From the NCBI GenBank assembly GCA_001725155.1, contig MEFP01000019.1:434001-498000 (forward strand): DNA of 64,000 nt. Direction: 5' to 3'. Below, piece by piece: positions 20,483 through 28,472 of the stretch. Position 1 is the first letter of the stretch. Each line of letters starts with the position of its first letter. The stretch comes from Lysobacteraceae bacterium SCN 69-320. Its GTDB lineage: Bacteria > Pseudomonadota > Gammaproteobacteria > Xanthomonadales > Rhodanobacteraceae. The position numbers were made by a program, and so were the translations under genes. The notes under the pieces are model-generated. The model searched no databases. It saw only the letters and a program-made list of their open reading frames with translations, and was not told where the DNA came from.

Positions 20483-21496
20483 ATGCAGGCCTATCACGTC
20501 CATCCCGGCAAGAATTTCGACGGCATCGTCGCCATCCGCCGCGCGCAGCTCGCGCCCGGGCCCTATGAGGTGCGCGTGCGCATCCGCGCGGTCGCGCTGA
20601 ACTACCGCGATCTCATGGTGATCCGCGGCGACTACTCCGGCGGCGATGCCGCGCCGGTGGTGCCGGCCTCCGACGGTGCCGGCGATGTGGTCGAGGTCGG
20701 CGACAAGGTCACCCGCGTCAAGGTCGGCGACCGCGTCGCAACGACCTTCTTCGCAAACTGGGTCGAAGGCCGCCAGACGCCGGAGAAATCCCGCAACTCG
20801 TTCGGCGGACTGATCGACGGCGCGCTGGCCGAGGAAATCGTCGTTTCGCAGGATTCGCTGTTCAAGGTGCCCGGGCACCTCGACTACCACGAAGCCGCCA
20901 CCCTGACCTGCGCCGGCACCACGGCCTGGAACTCGCTGTTCGTCGAAGGCCGCGCGCGGCCCGGCGACAGCGTGCTGCTGCTCGGCACCGGCGGCGTCTC
21001 GATCTGGGGCCTGCAGCTGGCCAAGGCCGCGGGCCTGCGGACCCTGATCACCTCGTCCAGCGATGCGAAGCTCGAACGCGCCCGCGCGCTCGGCGCGGAC
21101 GTGACGATCAACTACGCGACCACGCCGGACTGGCACGAAGAAGTGCTGCGTGCGACCGGCGGCGAAGGCGTGGAAGTCGTGATCGAAGTCGGCGGCGCCG
21201 GCACCCTGAAGAAATCGCTGCAGGCCACGCGCATGGGCGGCACGGTCGCGATCGTCGGCGGCGTGTCCGGCTGGGGCAGCGAGCTCGATCCGTTCCAGAT
21301 GATCCGCGGCGCCAAGCACCTCAGCGGTATCTACGTCGGCAGCCTGACCATGCTCGAAGACCTCGCCCGCTTCGTCGCGCTGCATCGGATCAAGCCCGTC
21401 GTCGATCGCGTGTTCCCGTTCGCGCAGGCGCGCGCGGCCTACGAATACCTCGACAGCGGCAGCCACTTCGGCAAGGTCGTGATCGCGCTGGACTGA
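20483..21496 (+). CDS. Zinc-free MDR-family NAD(P)-dependent oxidoreductase
   Basis: 337 residues, ATG with GGAG six bases upstream. GroES-like N-terminal domain: VRIRAVALNYRDLMVIRGDY and VPASDGAGDVVEVGDKV. Rossmann domain: DSVLLLGTGGVSIWGLQLAK, with the nucleotide-binding glycines near 175. The catalytic-zinc Cys/His pair of classical alcohol dehydrogenases is replaced by Asn-Tyr, as in the quinone oxidoreductase/crotonyl-CoA-reductase-like branch. It probably reduces a carbonyl or enone with NAD(P)H. The divergent LysR gene is probably its regulator. Confidence 0.92.
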   Translation: MQAYHVHPGKNFDGIVAIRRAQLAPGPYEVRVRIRAVALNYRDLMVIRGDYSGGDAAPVVPASDGAGDVVEVGDKVTRVKVGDRVATTFFANWVEGRQTPEKSRNSFGGLIDGALAEEIVVSQDSLFKVPGHLDYHEAATLTCAGTTAWNSLFVEGRARPGDSVLLLGTGGVSIWGLQLAKAAGLRTLITSSSDAKLERARALGADVTINYATTPDWHEEVLRATGGEGVEVVIEVGGAGTLKKSLQATRMGGTVAIVGGVSGWGSELDPFQMIRGAKHLSGIYVGSLTMLEDLARFVALHRIKPVVDRVFPFAQARAAYEYLDSGSHFGKVVIALD

Positions 21497-21624
21497 CGCG
21501 GGCGTGCAGGCCGCAAGCAGTTCCCGTATCCGCGCACAAGCCCTGCAATACGGCGTCGTGCCGGCCAGCGCGTTCCTCTATCGTGGGGAACGCGCTTCCG
21601 CCGGATTCCCGACGAGGATCTCCC

Positions 21625-21972
21625 GTGCTTCACCGCCGCCGCCTGGCTACCCTGCTGCTGTGCTCCGTGCTCGGCGCCGGCAGCGCTCATGCGCAATCCA
21701 GCACGCTGATCGGCACGACCAGCGATGCATCGACCCACGAGCCGCTGGCCGGCGTGCGCATGACCGCGCGCGGTGCCAACGGCGGCACACCGACGACCGT
21801 CGCCACGGACAGCAGCGGCAACTACCGGCTTACCGACCTCGCGCCGGGCACCTATACGCTGCAGTGGGACAAGCCCGGCTACTTCACCTTCGTGCGTGCC
21901 GATGTCCAGGTGCGCCCGAATCGCACGCTGCGCGTCAACACGGAACTGCTGCCGATGGCGCAATCCGACTAG
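21625..21972 (+). CDS. Exported carboxypeptidase-regulatory-like domain protein
   Basis: 115 residues from a GTG at 21625 behind an AGGA site. A signal peptide of about 22 residues ends at GSAHA-Q. The remainder is one beta-sandwich of the carboxypeptidase regulatory (CarboxypepD_reg) type: GTTSDASTHEPLAGVRMTA, ATDSSGNYRLTDLAPGTYTL, GYFTFVRADVQV. Such domains often sit at the N-terminus of TonB receptors or stand alone in the periplasm. No receptor gene is adjacent. An upstream ATG at 21583 would hide the signal peptide and is less likely. Confidence 0.82.
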   Translation: MLHRRRLATLLLCSVLGAGSAHAQSSTLIGTTSDASTHEPLAGVRMTARGANGGTPTTVATDSSGNYRLTDLAPGTYTLQWDKPGYFTFVRADVQVRPNRTLRVNTELLPMAQSD

Positions 21973-22119
21973 CGATCCGGACCGTCCCCGAGCGACGGCG
22001 GCTCCGACTCTGCCGGCCGGCGGAAGGTCGCGACGAATGCTGCGCGGCTCCTGTCGCATCGGATCGCGACGGACGGCATCCGCGAACGATCCGCCGCGCG
22101 AGGCGATCGCGTAGAGAAC

Positions 22120-22512
22120 TCAGGCGACCGGTGCTGCAAACACCTGATCGCGCGGCAACTCGAAACGCAGCGTCTCCACGCGTTCGACCTTGCGCTCCTG
22201 CGTCATCCCGCAGACGACGCCGCGTCCCAGCGACAACTGCCAACCGGCGGAGAACCGCGCGGCCACGTCCAGCACTTCGGCGATGGCGGCTTCCCACGAA
22301 ACGGCCTGCAGCTCGCTGAAGAACTGGATGTCATGACTGTGGGGGAACCCGGGAGCGATGCGCCCCTCGATCGCCGCGACGCGCAGCACCTGCATCACCT
22401 TGCGCCGCGCGTTGAAGGGATCCGATCCGCGGTATTCCATCGACCGGCGGACGCGCATGACGCTGCTCCGTCCTGCAATTTCGCGTCCACGAGCGACGGG
22501 CGACTTCGACAT
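22120..22512 (-). CDS. Small unknown protein, translationally coupled
   Basis: 130 residues, with its ATG inside a TAATG overlap with the upstream membrane protein gene. No family is recognised. The N-terminus is basic (RGREIAGRSSVMRVRRSMEYR). The rest is probably one compact alpha/beta domain (HSHDIQFFSELQAVSWEAAI, GWQLSLGRGVVCGMTQERK). No signal peptide or membrane helix is seen. Coupling suggests the product acts with the small membrane protein encoded before it. Confidence 0.65.
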   Translation of the reverse strand: MSKSPVARGREIAGRSSVMRVRRSMEYRGSDPFNARRKVMQVLRVAAIEGRIAPGFPHSHDIQFFSELQAVSWEAAIAEVLDVAARFSAGWQLSLGRGVVCGMTQERKVERVETLRFELPRDQVFAAPVA

Positions 22513-22844
22513 TATTTGCCCATCGTCAGGCCTATGAGCATTACCGCAATGGCACTGATCAGCGCAAACGCCGAGAACAGGGTGCCCAGCCCGGCCAGGA
22601 TGCGCCGGCGCCGCTTCTCGACCAGCCCGGCAATGCCCAGGCAGAGCGCGACGAACGCGAGGCCGAGGAACAGGAACAGCAGCAGGCCGATGCCGACCGC
22701 CAGCGGCGACTCTTCGCTCACGCCGCCGGGCGTGCTGATCTCGAGATAGCCGGCGACGCCGAACAGCGCGAACAGGCACAGCGCCGCGACGAGGCTGAGG
22801 ATGAACGAGGCAATGCCCAGTCCGGAATGCCGGTAGTCTTCCAC
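22512..22844 (-). CDS. Small integral membrane protein (DUF4190-like)
   Basis: 110 residues from a GTG at 22844 behind AGGGGAAG. A GTG-proximal start gives EDYRHSGLGIASFILSLVAA, the usual beginning of DUF4190-type proteins; a longer start at 22898 is possible. There are three hydrophobic segments: about 10-30, 50-70 and 85-107. The loop SEESPLAVGIG is acidic. The function of the family is unknown. Its stop overlaps the next ATG. Confidence 0.72.
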   Translation of the reverse strand: MEDYRHSGLGIASFILSLVAALCLFALFGVAGYLEISTPGGVSEESPLAVGIGLLLFLFLGLAFVALCLGIAGLVEKRRRRILAGLGTLFSAFALISAIAVMLIGLTMGK

Positions 22845-23051
22845 GCCGCTTCCCCTGTCGAACCGATGGCCGATGCCGCCTGCCGGATGCAGCGGCATCG
22901 GTCTGTACGTGCCGCTGCCGTGCGCCGACGGCGAAGCCGCAGCTTATCGGATGGCGTGGGCCGCGCGTAACGGCAGCGCCGTCGTGCCCCGCACCGGCGC
23001 TGCCGTCACGACACCCGGTCGCGACGCTGCGGCTGCGACCGGCAGCCAGGC

Positions 23052-23624
23052 TCAGGCCTGGGCCGCGCCCGTGCGCCACCAGCCGCGTTTCTCCAGGCGG
23101 CGGAAATCCGGCTCGCCCGCCAGCTGTTGGAGATAGCGGCCCAGCCGCGGCAGTTCGTCGTCGGCCGGGTCGCCTTCGAACGGCCGCACGGCGATGAGAT
23201 TGCCGTAGTTGCGCGTGTGCTTTTCCGGACTGTCGTCGACGACGAGCACGCGGCGCAGGTCGTAGCCGCGGCGGCGCAGCTTGTGCAGCGGCTTGGACTG
23301 GCACCACGTGTCGCTCTCCAGGTCGCGCCGCAAGGTGCAGCGGTCGCTGGCCCAGGTGAATGCCAGGCGCTCGGGTTCGGCGAACAGCCGGGCGACGACG
23401 GCCCGCGCATAGGCCGGCGACGAGGACGTCCATACGGCGAGTTCGTAGTGCTGCGCCATCTGCTCCAGGAAGCCCGCAACACCGGGGCGGAGGTACAGCG
23501 CATACGGTGCGATGAGGAAATCCGGCGTGTGCGCCAGCTCCGTCTCGCTCGCGTGGATCAATGTCTCGTCGAGATCGAGGATCAGCAGCGGCCGCAGCGG
23601 ATTCACGACACCGGGCCCGCTCAC
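23052..23624 (-). CDS. NLI-interacting-factor/FCP1-type HAD phosphatase
   Basis: 190 residues from a GTG in a GTGA overlap with the preceding gene; a second GTG at 23606 is possible. The catalytic HAD motif LLILDLDETLIHA (DxDxT) is at about 14-19. LRPGVAGFLEQM and ELAVWTSSSPAYA hold motif II, and VLVVDDSPEKHTRNYGN holds motif IV. These are characteristic of the FCP1/SCP branch, best known as eukaryotic RNA polymerase II CTD phosphatases. Bacterial members are uncommon and their substrates unknown. It is probably a cytoplasmic phosphatase. Confidence 0.9.
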   Translation of the reverse strand: MSGPGVVNPLRPLLILDLDETLIHASETELAHTPDFLIAPYALYLRPGVAGFLEQMAQHYELAVWTSSSPAYARAVVARLFAEPERLAFTWASDRCTLRRDLESDTWCQSKPLHKLRRRGYDLRRVLVVDDSPEKHTRNYGNLIAVRPFEGDPADDELPRLGRYLQQLAGEPDFRRLEKRGWWRTGAAQA

Positions 23625-24127
23625 GACGCGGGCGCCGCGACGCGCGACGGGCTGCCCGCCTTTGCCGCAAGCCGGCGCACCGCCTCGATCTGCGGCGTCC
23701 CGGCGAACCACGCTTTCGGCAGCATCTCGAACAGATTGTCGGCGTGATACAGCAGGAAGATGCGCTCGTCCTCGCGGAATTTGACGTAGTCGCTCCAGCG
23801 CCGGCGCGCATGGCCCGATTCGCTGGTTACCGACAGGCTTTCCTCGTCCCAGGAATAGCCGAACGACTGGCGGTAGGCGGCGCACTGCCGATACAGACGG
23901 CGCGCCTGCCACGGCAGCAGCAGACGACTCTGCACAGCTTCGCCGAGCAGCCCGCAGATGGCGACGATCGTGAGCGTCACGCCGGTCGCGAGACCGTCCG
24001 TGAACAGCAGTGGGATTCCGACGAGCGCAACGACCAGCAGCACCGTCGTCACGCCGCGCGAGCAGCGCCGGCGATGCAGCCGCTGCGCGGCGAGAAAGTC
24101 GTCTTCGGACAAACGCCCCGAAATCAT
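23621..24127 (-). CDS. YcxB-like membrane protein
   Basis: 168 residues. The N-terminal 25 residues are charged, then two adjacent hydrophobic helices (about 28-45 and 47-65, VTTVLLVVALVGIPLLF and VTLTIVAICGLLG). The C-terminal cytoplasmic domain (FGYSWDEESLSVTSESGHAR, WSDYVKFREDERIFLLYHAD) matches the YcxB-like C-terminal pattern of DUF-level membrane proteins. Its stop overlaps the start of the FCP1-type phosphatase, so the two are co-translated. Function unknown. Confidence 0.78.
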   Translation of the reverse strand: MISGRLSEDDFLAAQRLHRRRCSRGVTTVLLVVALVGIPLLFTDGLATGVTLTIVAICGLLGEAVQSRLLLPWQARRLYRQCAAYRQSFGYSWDEESLSVTSESGHARRRWSDYVKFREDERIFLLYHADNLFEMLPKAWFAGTPQIEAVRRLAAKAGSPSRVAAPAS

Positions 24128-24274
24128 CGGGCCATTCCTGCGTGGCGGATTCGTCCGCCATCGTAGACGCAGCCCGGTCCGGCTGTCGCGTTGCCTGCGG
24201 CGCGCCGACGCGGGCGGCGCGGCCGACCGCCGCGCTCATGCCGCTTCGCGCGACCGCCCGCCGCGCGCGCTGCG

Positions 24275-25525
24275 CTAGGGCTCGAAGCCGTCGGCGAAGA
24301 TCGCGTCGGCGGCGACTTTCGCGACGAACACGCCGGTGCCCCATTCGACCTGGCTCTGGCCGTCCGGATGCAGCGCCGCGATGAAGACGAGATCGCCGCG
24401 GTTGTTCAGCATCGGCGCGCCGGAGAACACCGAGTCGGCGTTGTGCTGTCCGATCTGGCCCAGGCCCTGATCGGTCGCAAGCCGGTCGCCCTTGCCGGCC
24501 ACGCGCGCGAGCGTGCTGCCGTCGCCGACGTAGATGGCCTGGCCGTTCGCATCGCGCGCGCGGAACGCGACGAGGCCGGCGTCGTTGATCGACGGCGCGA
24601 AAAACTCCAGCTCGCGTATCGTGCCGGCGGGATCGACCGCGGCGATCTCGGTCAAAGTCGCGCCGTCGACGCGATAGACCACGCGCCGGCTGTCGGCATC
24701 GCGCGTCGCAATGAACGCGACCCGGCCGTGGTCGCTGAGCGCCAGCGAATTGTCGAACTGGCGTATCGGCGACAGCGCGTCGGTGCCGCGGTTCGCGGCC
24801 AGTCGCGCGGAGCTGCCGTCGCTCGCGAAGCGGCGGATCTCGGTCGCGCTGGTCAGGTCCGCCGATGTCGCGACCTTCGCGACGATGCCGCGCGTGTCGT
24901 CGAAGGCCGGCGTATAGAGGTAGGTGTAGCTGCTGCCCGGGTCGATGCCGCGGTCGGCGACATGGATCAGCGCGGCCGCGGCCGGCGCCACCGAGGCATA
25001 GGCGCGGCCGCCGGCGAAATTGGCCTGGAAGCCGACCTGCGCGGCGGCGTTGATGCCCGGGGTGCCGTAGCTGTTCGGAAACACCGGCGAGGTGCCGACG
25101 CGCGCGGCCTGCTGAGTGCCGTGATCGTAGCGCCAGATGCCGTCCTGGCCGGCGGTCTCGGACAAGGTGAACACGGCCAGGCCGTCGTTGTTGATGCGCA
25201 GCGAGGAGCTGATCAGCGAATCGACCGGCCCGTAGAACACCACGCTGCCGCTGCCGTCGCCGGGCCCGAACCAGACGCCGGGACTGCTGCTCGCGCCGTT
25301 GGGCACGACCTGCACCGGAAAGGACACGCGGCCGCTGTCGTCGATGTCGGCGCTGATGCTGTTGAACGACGAGCCCGGCGGCAGGTTGTAGCCGTTGTCG
25401 TTGACGAGCAGGTTGGTGCGCGCCTGCAGCTGCGGCGGCGCGTAGCTCGGCAATTGCGCGTAGGCCGGCGCCGCCAGCGCGGCAGCAATGGCCAGAGTCG
25501 ATGCATAGCGTGTCGTGCGAGTCAT
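24275..25525 (-). CDS. Exported repeat protein with C-terminal FADGFEP tag
   Basis: 416 residues. The signal peptide is about 1-23 (MTRTTRYASTLAIAAALAAP, cut before QLPSY). The body has about seven repeated beta units, each with an SxxxNDxGxVAF-like core, for example ADIDDSGRVSFPV, RINNDGLAVFTL, GINAAAQVGFQA, ALSDHGRVAFIA, SINDAGLVAFRA and MLNNRGDLVFIA. This suggests a propeller related to the uncharacterised DUF7453/choice-of-anchor group. The protein ends in AADAIFADGFEP, the tag shared with other exported proteins of this window. No membrane helix follows the tag, so it differs from GlyGly-CTERM or LPxTG signals. Probably periplasmic or secreted. Confidence 0.86.
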   Translation of the reverse strand: MTRTTRYASTLAIAAALAAPAYAQLPSYAPPQLQARTNLLVNDNGYNLPPGSSFNSISADIDDSGRVSFPVQVVPNGASSSPGVWFGPGDGSGSVVFYGPVDSLISSSLRINNDGLAVFTLSETAGQDGIWRYDHGTQQAARVGTSPVFPNSYGTPGINAAAQVGFQANFAGGRAYASVAPAAAALIHVADRGIDPGSSYTYLYTPAFDDTRGIVAKVATSADLTSATEIRRFASDGSSARLAANRGTDALSPIRQFDNSLALSDHGRVAFIATRDADSRRVVYRVDGATLTEIAAVDPAGTIRELEFFAPSINDAGLVAFRARDANGQAIYVGDGSTLARVAGKGDRLATDQGLGQIGQHNADSVFSGAPMLNNRGDLVFIAALHPDGQSQVEWGTGVFVAKVAADAIFADGFEP

Positions 25526-25637
25526 GCGGTCTTTCCTCGTCCAGTGCGCCCCTGCAACCGCTGACTCTAGCCCATGCCGTCGGCAACGGCCTGTGACGCG
25601 GTTCGGATCGGCCGGGCCCGACGACGGCGCGACCGCT

Positions 25638-26004
25638 TCAGGCGACCGGCTCGACGCGATAGTGGCGATGCGTCGCCAGGGCCAGCAGCTCGCGATCCTC
25701 CGGCGTGTCGCCGCAGGCGTGGACGGCCGCGAAACGGCCGAAGTCTCAGTGCGCGCGCACGCTGCGCAAAATGCTCACCGGCCGCCGCAACCGCATCGGC
25801 GGACAGGCCGCCCAGCGCAAGGCGCTCGATCGACGCATGCGTGACGCTGCCGCTGATCCGGCCCAGGCGATAGCCCGCGACGAGGGCCAGTAGCACGGCG
25901 CTGCCGGCGGCCACGCGCGCCGGCGGCGTGACCGCGCGCACGAACAGCGGAAACCTCTCGCGCCCGGTCAAGATGCCGTCGAAATCGAACAGGGCCAGGT
26001 CCAT
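25638..26004 (-). pseudogene. HAD-IB family phosphatase with internal deletion
   Basis: The N-terminal 60 codons match HAD-IB phosphatases (MDLALFDFDGILTGRERFPL, PLFVRAVTPPARVAAG), although the second motif residue is Ile where the family has Thr (DGTLT). The frame is kept only to about EHFAQRARA. The natural family C-terminus then appears in another frame, FGRFAAVHACGDTPEDRELL and on to HRHYRVEPVA, with a stop at 25638. The core expected between these points (roughly 80-90 codons, including motifs II and III) is absent. The gene is therefore broken by an internal deletion plus frameshift. It lies divergent from the DDAH gene, and its loss would not affect that gene. Confidence 0.75.
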
Positions 26005-26119
26005 CGCCAGCCGCCGCCGCAAAAAACCTGCACGATAGCAGCCCGGGGCCGCGGCGCGCGCGCTTCACTTGCCGCGCCGGAGCCGCTAACGTGCCGAGCC
26101 CGCCTTCGCGAGCGCAGCC

Positions 26120-26890
26120 GTGTTCCGATCCGCCATCGTCCGTCCGCCGAGCATGAATTTCGCCGCAGGCCTGACCAGCGAGTCGCTGGGCCCGCCCGAC
26201 GTCGCGCTCGCGCTTGCCCAGCACGCGCGCTACTGCGATGCACTGCAGCGCTGCGGCCTGAATCTGACTCACCTGCCGGCCGACCCGCATCATCCGGATG
26301 CCTGTTTCGTCGAAGACACGGCCGTGCTGCTGCCGCGCTGCGGCGTGATCACGCGTCCGGGCGCCGACAGCCGCCGCGGCGAAACCGCGGCGATCCGCGA
26401 CAGTCTCGTGCATCAGGGCATCGCGCTGCAGACCATCGACGAGCCAGGCACCGTCGACGGCGGCGACATCTGCGAGGCCGGCGAGCACGTATTCATCGGC
26501 ATTTCGGCGCGCACCAATCCGGCCGGCGCCGCGCAACTCGCCCGGCTGCTGCAGGCCGCCGGCTATACGACCAGCGAAGTCGACATCCGCGACACGCCCG
26601 GCATCCTGCACCTGAAGAGCGGCCTGAGCTGGCTCGGCGACGGCCGCCTGCTGCTGATCGCGGCGCTGGCCGAGCACGCGGCCTTCGCCGGTCACGAGCG
26701 CGTGCGCATCGAGTCCGACGAGGCCTATGCCGCCAATGCAGTGCGCGTGAACGACCACCTGCTCGTCGCCGCGGGCTATCCGCGCACCGCCGCACGCCTG
26801 CGCGAACTCGGCCATGCGCTGATCGAGCTCGACATGAGCGAGTTCCGCAAGATGGACGGCGGCCTGAGCTGCCTGTCGCTGCGCTATTGA
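26120..26890 (+). CDS. Dimethylarginine dimethylaminohydrolase (DDAH)-like amidinohydrolase
   Basis: 256 residues from a GTG. It belongs to the guanidine-modifying/arginine deiminase fold. Visible active-site features are CFVEDTAV (Glu65/Asp66 substrate carboxylates), TVDGGDIC at about 111-118, catalytic His164 in ILHLKSGLSWLGDG, and the nucleophile Cys251 near the end (MDGGLSCLSLRY). The length and C-terminal Cys match DDAH, which converts N-omega-methylated arginines to citrulline plus methylamine. A related hydrolase of arginine-like compounds cannot be excluded. A GNAT gene follows 10 bases later and is probably co-transcribed. Confidence 0.9.
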   Translation: MFRSAIVRPPSMNFAAGLTSESLGPPDVALALAQHARYCDALQRCGLNLTHLPADPHHPDACFVEDTAVLLPRCGVITRPGADSRRGETAAIRDSLVHQGIALQTIDEPGTVDGGDICEAGEHVFIGISARTNPAGAAQLARLLQAAGYTTSEVDIRDTPGILHLKSGLSWLGDGRLLLIAALAEHAAFAGHERVRIESDEAYAANAVRVNDHLLVAAGYPRTAARLRELGHALIELDMSEFRKMDGGLSCLSLRY

Positions 26891-26900
26891 GAAACCGGAC

Positions 26901-27407
26901 ATGTACCTGATCGCCGAAACCGATCGACTCCGCCTGCGCCGTTTCACGCCGGAGGACGCGGCCTTCGTGCTGCAGCTCGTCAACGAGCCGTCCTGGCTGC
27001 AGTTCATCGGCGACAAGGGCGTGCGCACGCTCGAGGATGCCCGCGCCTATCTCGAGAACGGCCCGCTCGCGATGTATGCGCGCTGCGGCCATGGGCTCTA
27101 CTGCATCGAACTGCGCGACGGCGGCGAAGCCGTCGGCATGTGCGGGCTGATCCGGCGCGACACCTTGCCCGACGTCGACATCGGCTACGCCTTCCTGCCG
27201 CCGCACTGGGGCCGCGGCTATGCCGAGGAAGCCGCGCGCGCGACGGTCGAGCACGCACGCGAACTCGGGCTGCCGCGACTGCTCGCCATCGTCACGCCGT
27301 CGAATGCGCGCTCGATCCGTCTGCTGGAAAAACTCGGCCTGCGTTTCGAACGCGAGATCCAAACCCCGACCGCCGCCACCACGGCGCTCTATGCGCGGGA
27401 TCTGTAG
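26901..27407 (+). CDS. GNAT-family N-acetyltransferase (RimJ/RimL type)
   Basis: 168 residues. RimJ/RimL-type acetyltransferase: N-terminal AETDRLRLRRFTPEDAAFVL, acceptor-side EAVGMCGLIRRDTLPDVDIGY, acetyl-CoA binding loop PPHWGRGYAEEAARA (Q/RxxGxG/A pattern) at about 93-107, and C-terminal NARSIRLLEKLGLRFERE. It probably acetylates a protein N-terminus or a small amine; the substrate is not readable. Ten bases separate it from the DDAH stop. Confidence 0.92.
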   Translation: MYLIAETDRLRLRRFTPEDAAFVLQLVNEPSWLQFIGDKGVRTLEDARAYLENGPLAMYARCGHGLYCIELRDGGEAVGMCGLIRRDTLPDVDIGYAFLPPHWGRGYAEEAARATVEHARELGLPRLLAIVTPSNARSIRLLEKLGLRFEREIQTPTAATTALYARDL

Positions 27408-27492
27408 ACCGGCCCGGCCGTAGCCGGCGTCCCGGCGGCCGTCGCGTCTGTCTATGATGCGCGGTCGATCCGCGCCTACGGAGCACGCCGCC

Positions 27493-27870
27493 ATGCCGCA
27501 TCCCCGCCTGCTGTTGCTGCTGGCCGCCCTCGGCGGCGCCCTGGCCGTAGCCTGCGGCGCGTTCGGCGCGCACGCGCTGCGCGCGAGCCTGGATGCGAAC
27601 CAGCTCGCGCTGTGGCAGACCGCGGTCAGCTATCTGTTCTGGCACGTGCTGGCGGCGCTGTTCGCGGCACGCCATGCACAAACCGCTGCCGCGCGCGGCA
27701 GCGCGGTAGCCGCCACCTTGTTCCTGGCCGGCAGCGCGGTGTTCTCGCTGACCCTGTTCGGCCTCGCGCTCGGCGCGCCGCGCTGGTTCGGCGCGATCAC
27801 GCCGCTCGGCGGCACGGCGCTGATCGCCGGCTGGCTCGTCCTGGGCTGGACGCTCTGGCGGCGGCGCTGA
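27493..27870 (+). CDS. DUF423 family inner-membrane protein
   Basis: 125 residues from the ATG at 27493. Four hydrophobic helices fill the protein. The family pattern is clear: CGAFGAHALRASLDANQLAL, WQTAVSYLFWHVLAALFAA, then PLGGTALIAGWLVLGW. E. coli YgdD belongs here; no function is established. There is no partner gene. Confidence 0.92.
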   Translation: MPHPRLLLLLAALGGALAVACGAFGAHALRASLDANQLALWQTAVSYLFWHVLAALFAARHAQTAAARGSAVAATLFLAGSAVFSLTLFGLALGAPRWFGAITPLGGTALIAGWLVLGWTLWRRR

Positions 27871-28472
27871 CGAGGCTCGGGCTGCGAGGCCGCGCGGGCG
27901 GGTCCGCGCCGGCGGGCACCAAGCGCTCACGCTGCGCAGCGACAGGACAACGGCGAGAGAATCCGCACGCCCGGTTGCAGCCGGACGCACGGATCCCGGG
28001 GAAAACCGGTAAACGGTACGAAAGCCTGCGCCGTCCCTGGCGCCTTGCGTTCGATCCAATCGGTTGCAGAGCCCTGCAGCTCTGCAATCGCTACCGCCCG
28101 ACGGCTCACCCATGATCGACGGCGCGCAGACATCCCTGCAGCCGCAGAACGGCCACGATTCGCGCTGTCGATGGGGGTATTGCGAGCATCCGCGCGGCGG
28201 CAGCGGACGGACGGCATCTTAGCCACGGATGATGCAACGCACAATACGAATTTATTTCATTTTTGTGCATAAGCAAAAGCCGAGCGGGGCCGCCACGCGG
28301 ATGCGCAGATGCTCACCGCGCCGGCACAGCAGCCCCATCCCCGGTCACGCCCGTCCGGCCCGTGGGGCGTTCCCGCCGATGCCGTTGCAATCGGTGCGTT
28401 GTGTTCAACCGGCGCCGGGCGCAGCGACCGCCGCAAGGCCTTGACGGTCACCGCGCACGGCGCAACGGCGGC
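27871..28472. other. Intergenic region with an AT-rich island
   Basis: About 600 bases without a gene. Around 28230-28275 is an AT-rich island with imperfect dyad symmetry (GCACAA ... TTGTGC about 20 bases apart), which could be a promoter or terminator region. Short frames on both strands look like shadows. Confidence 0.45.
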
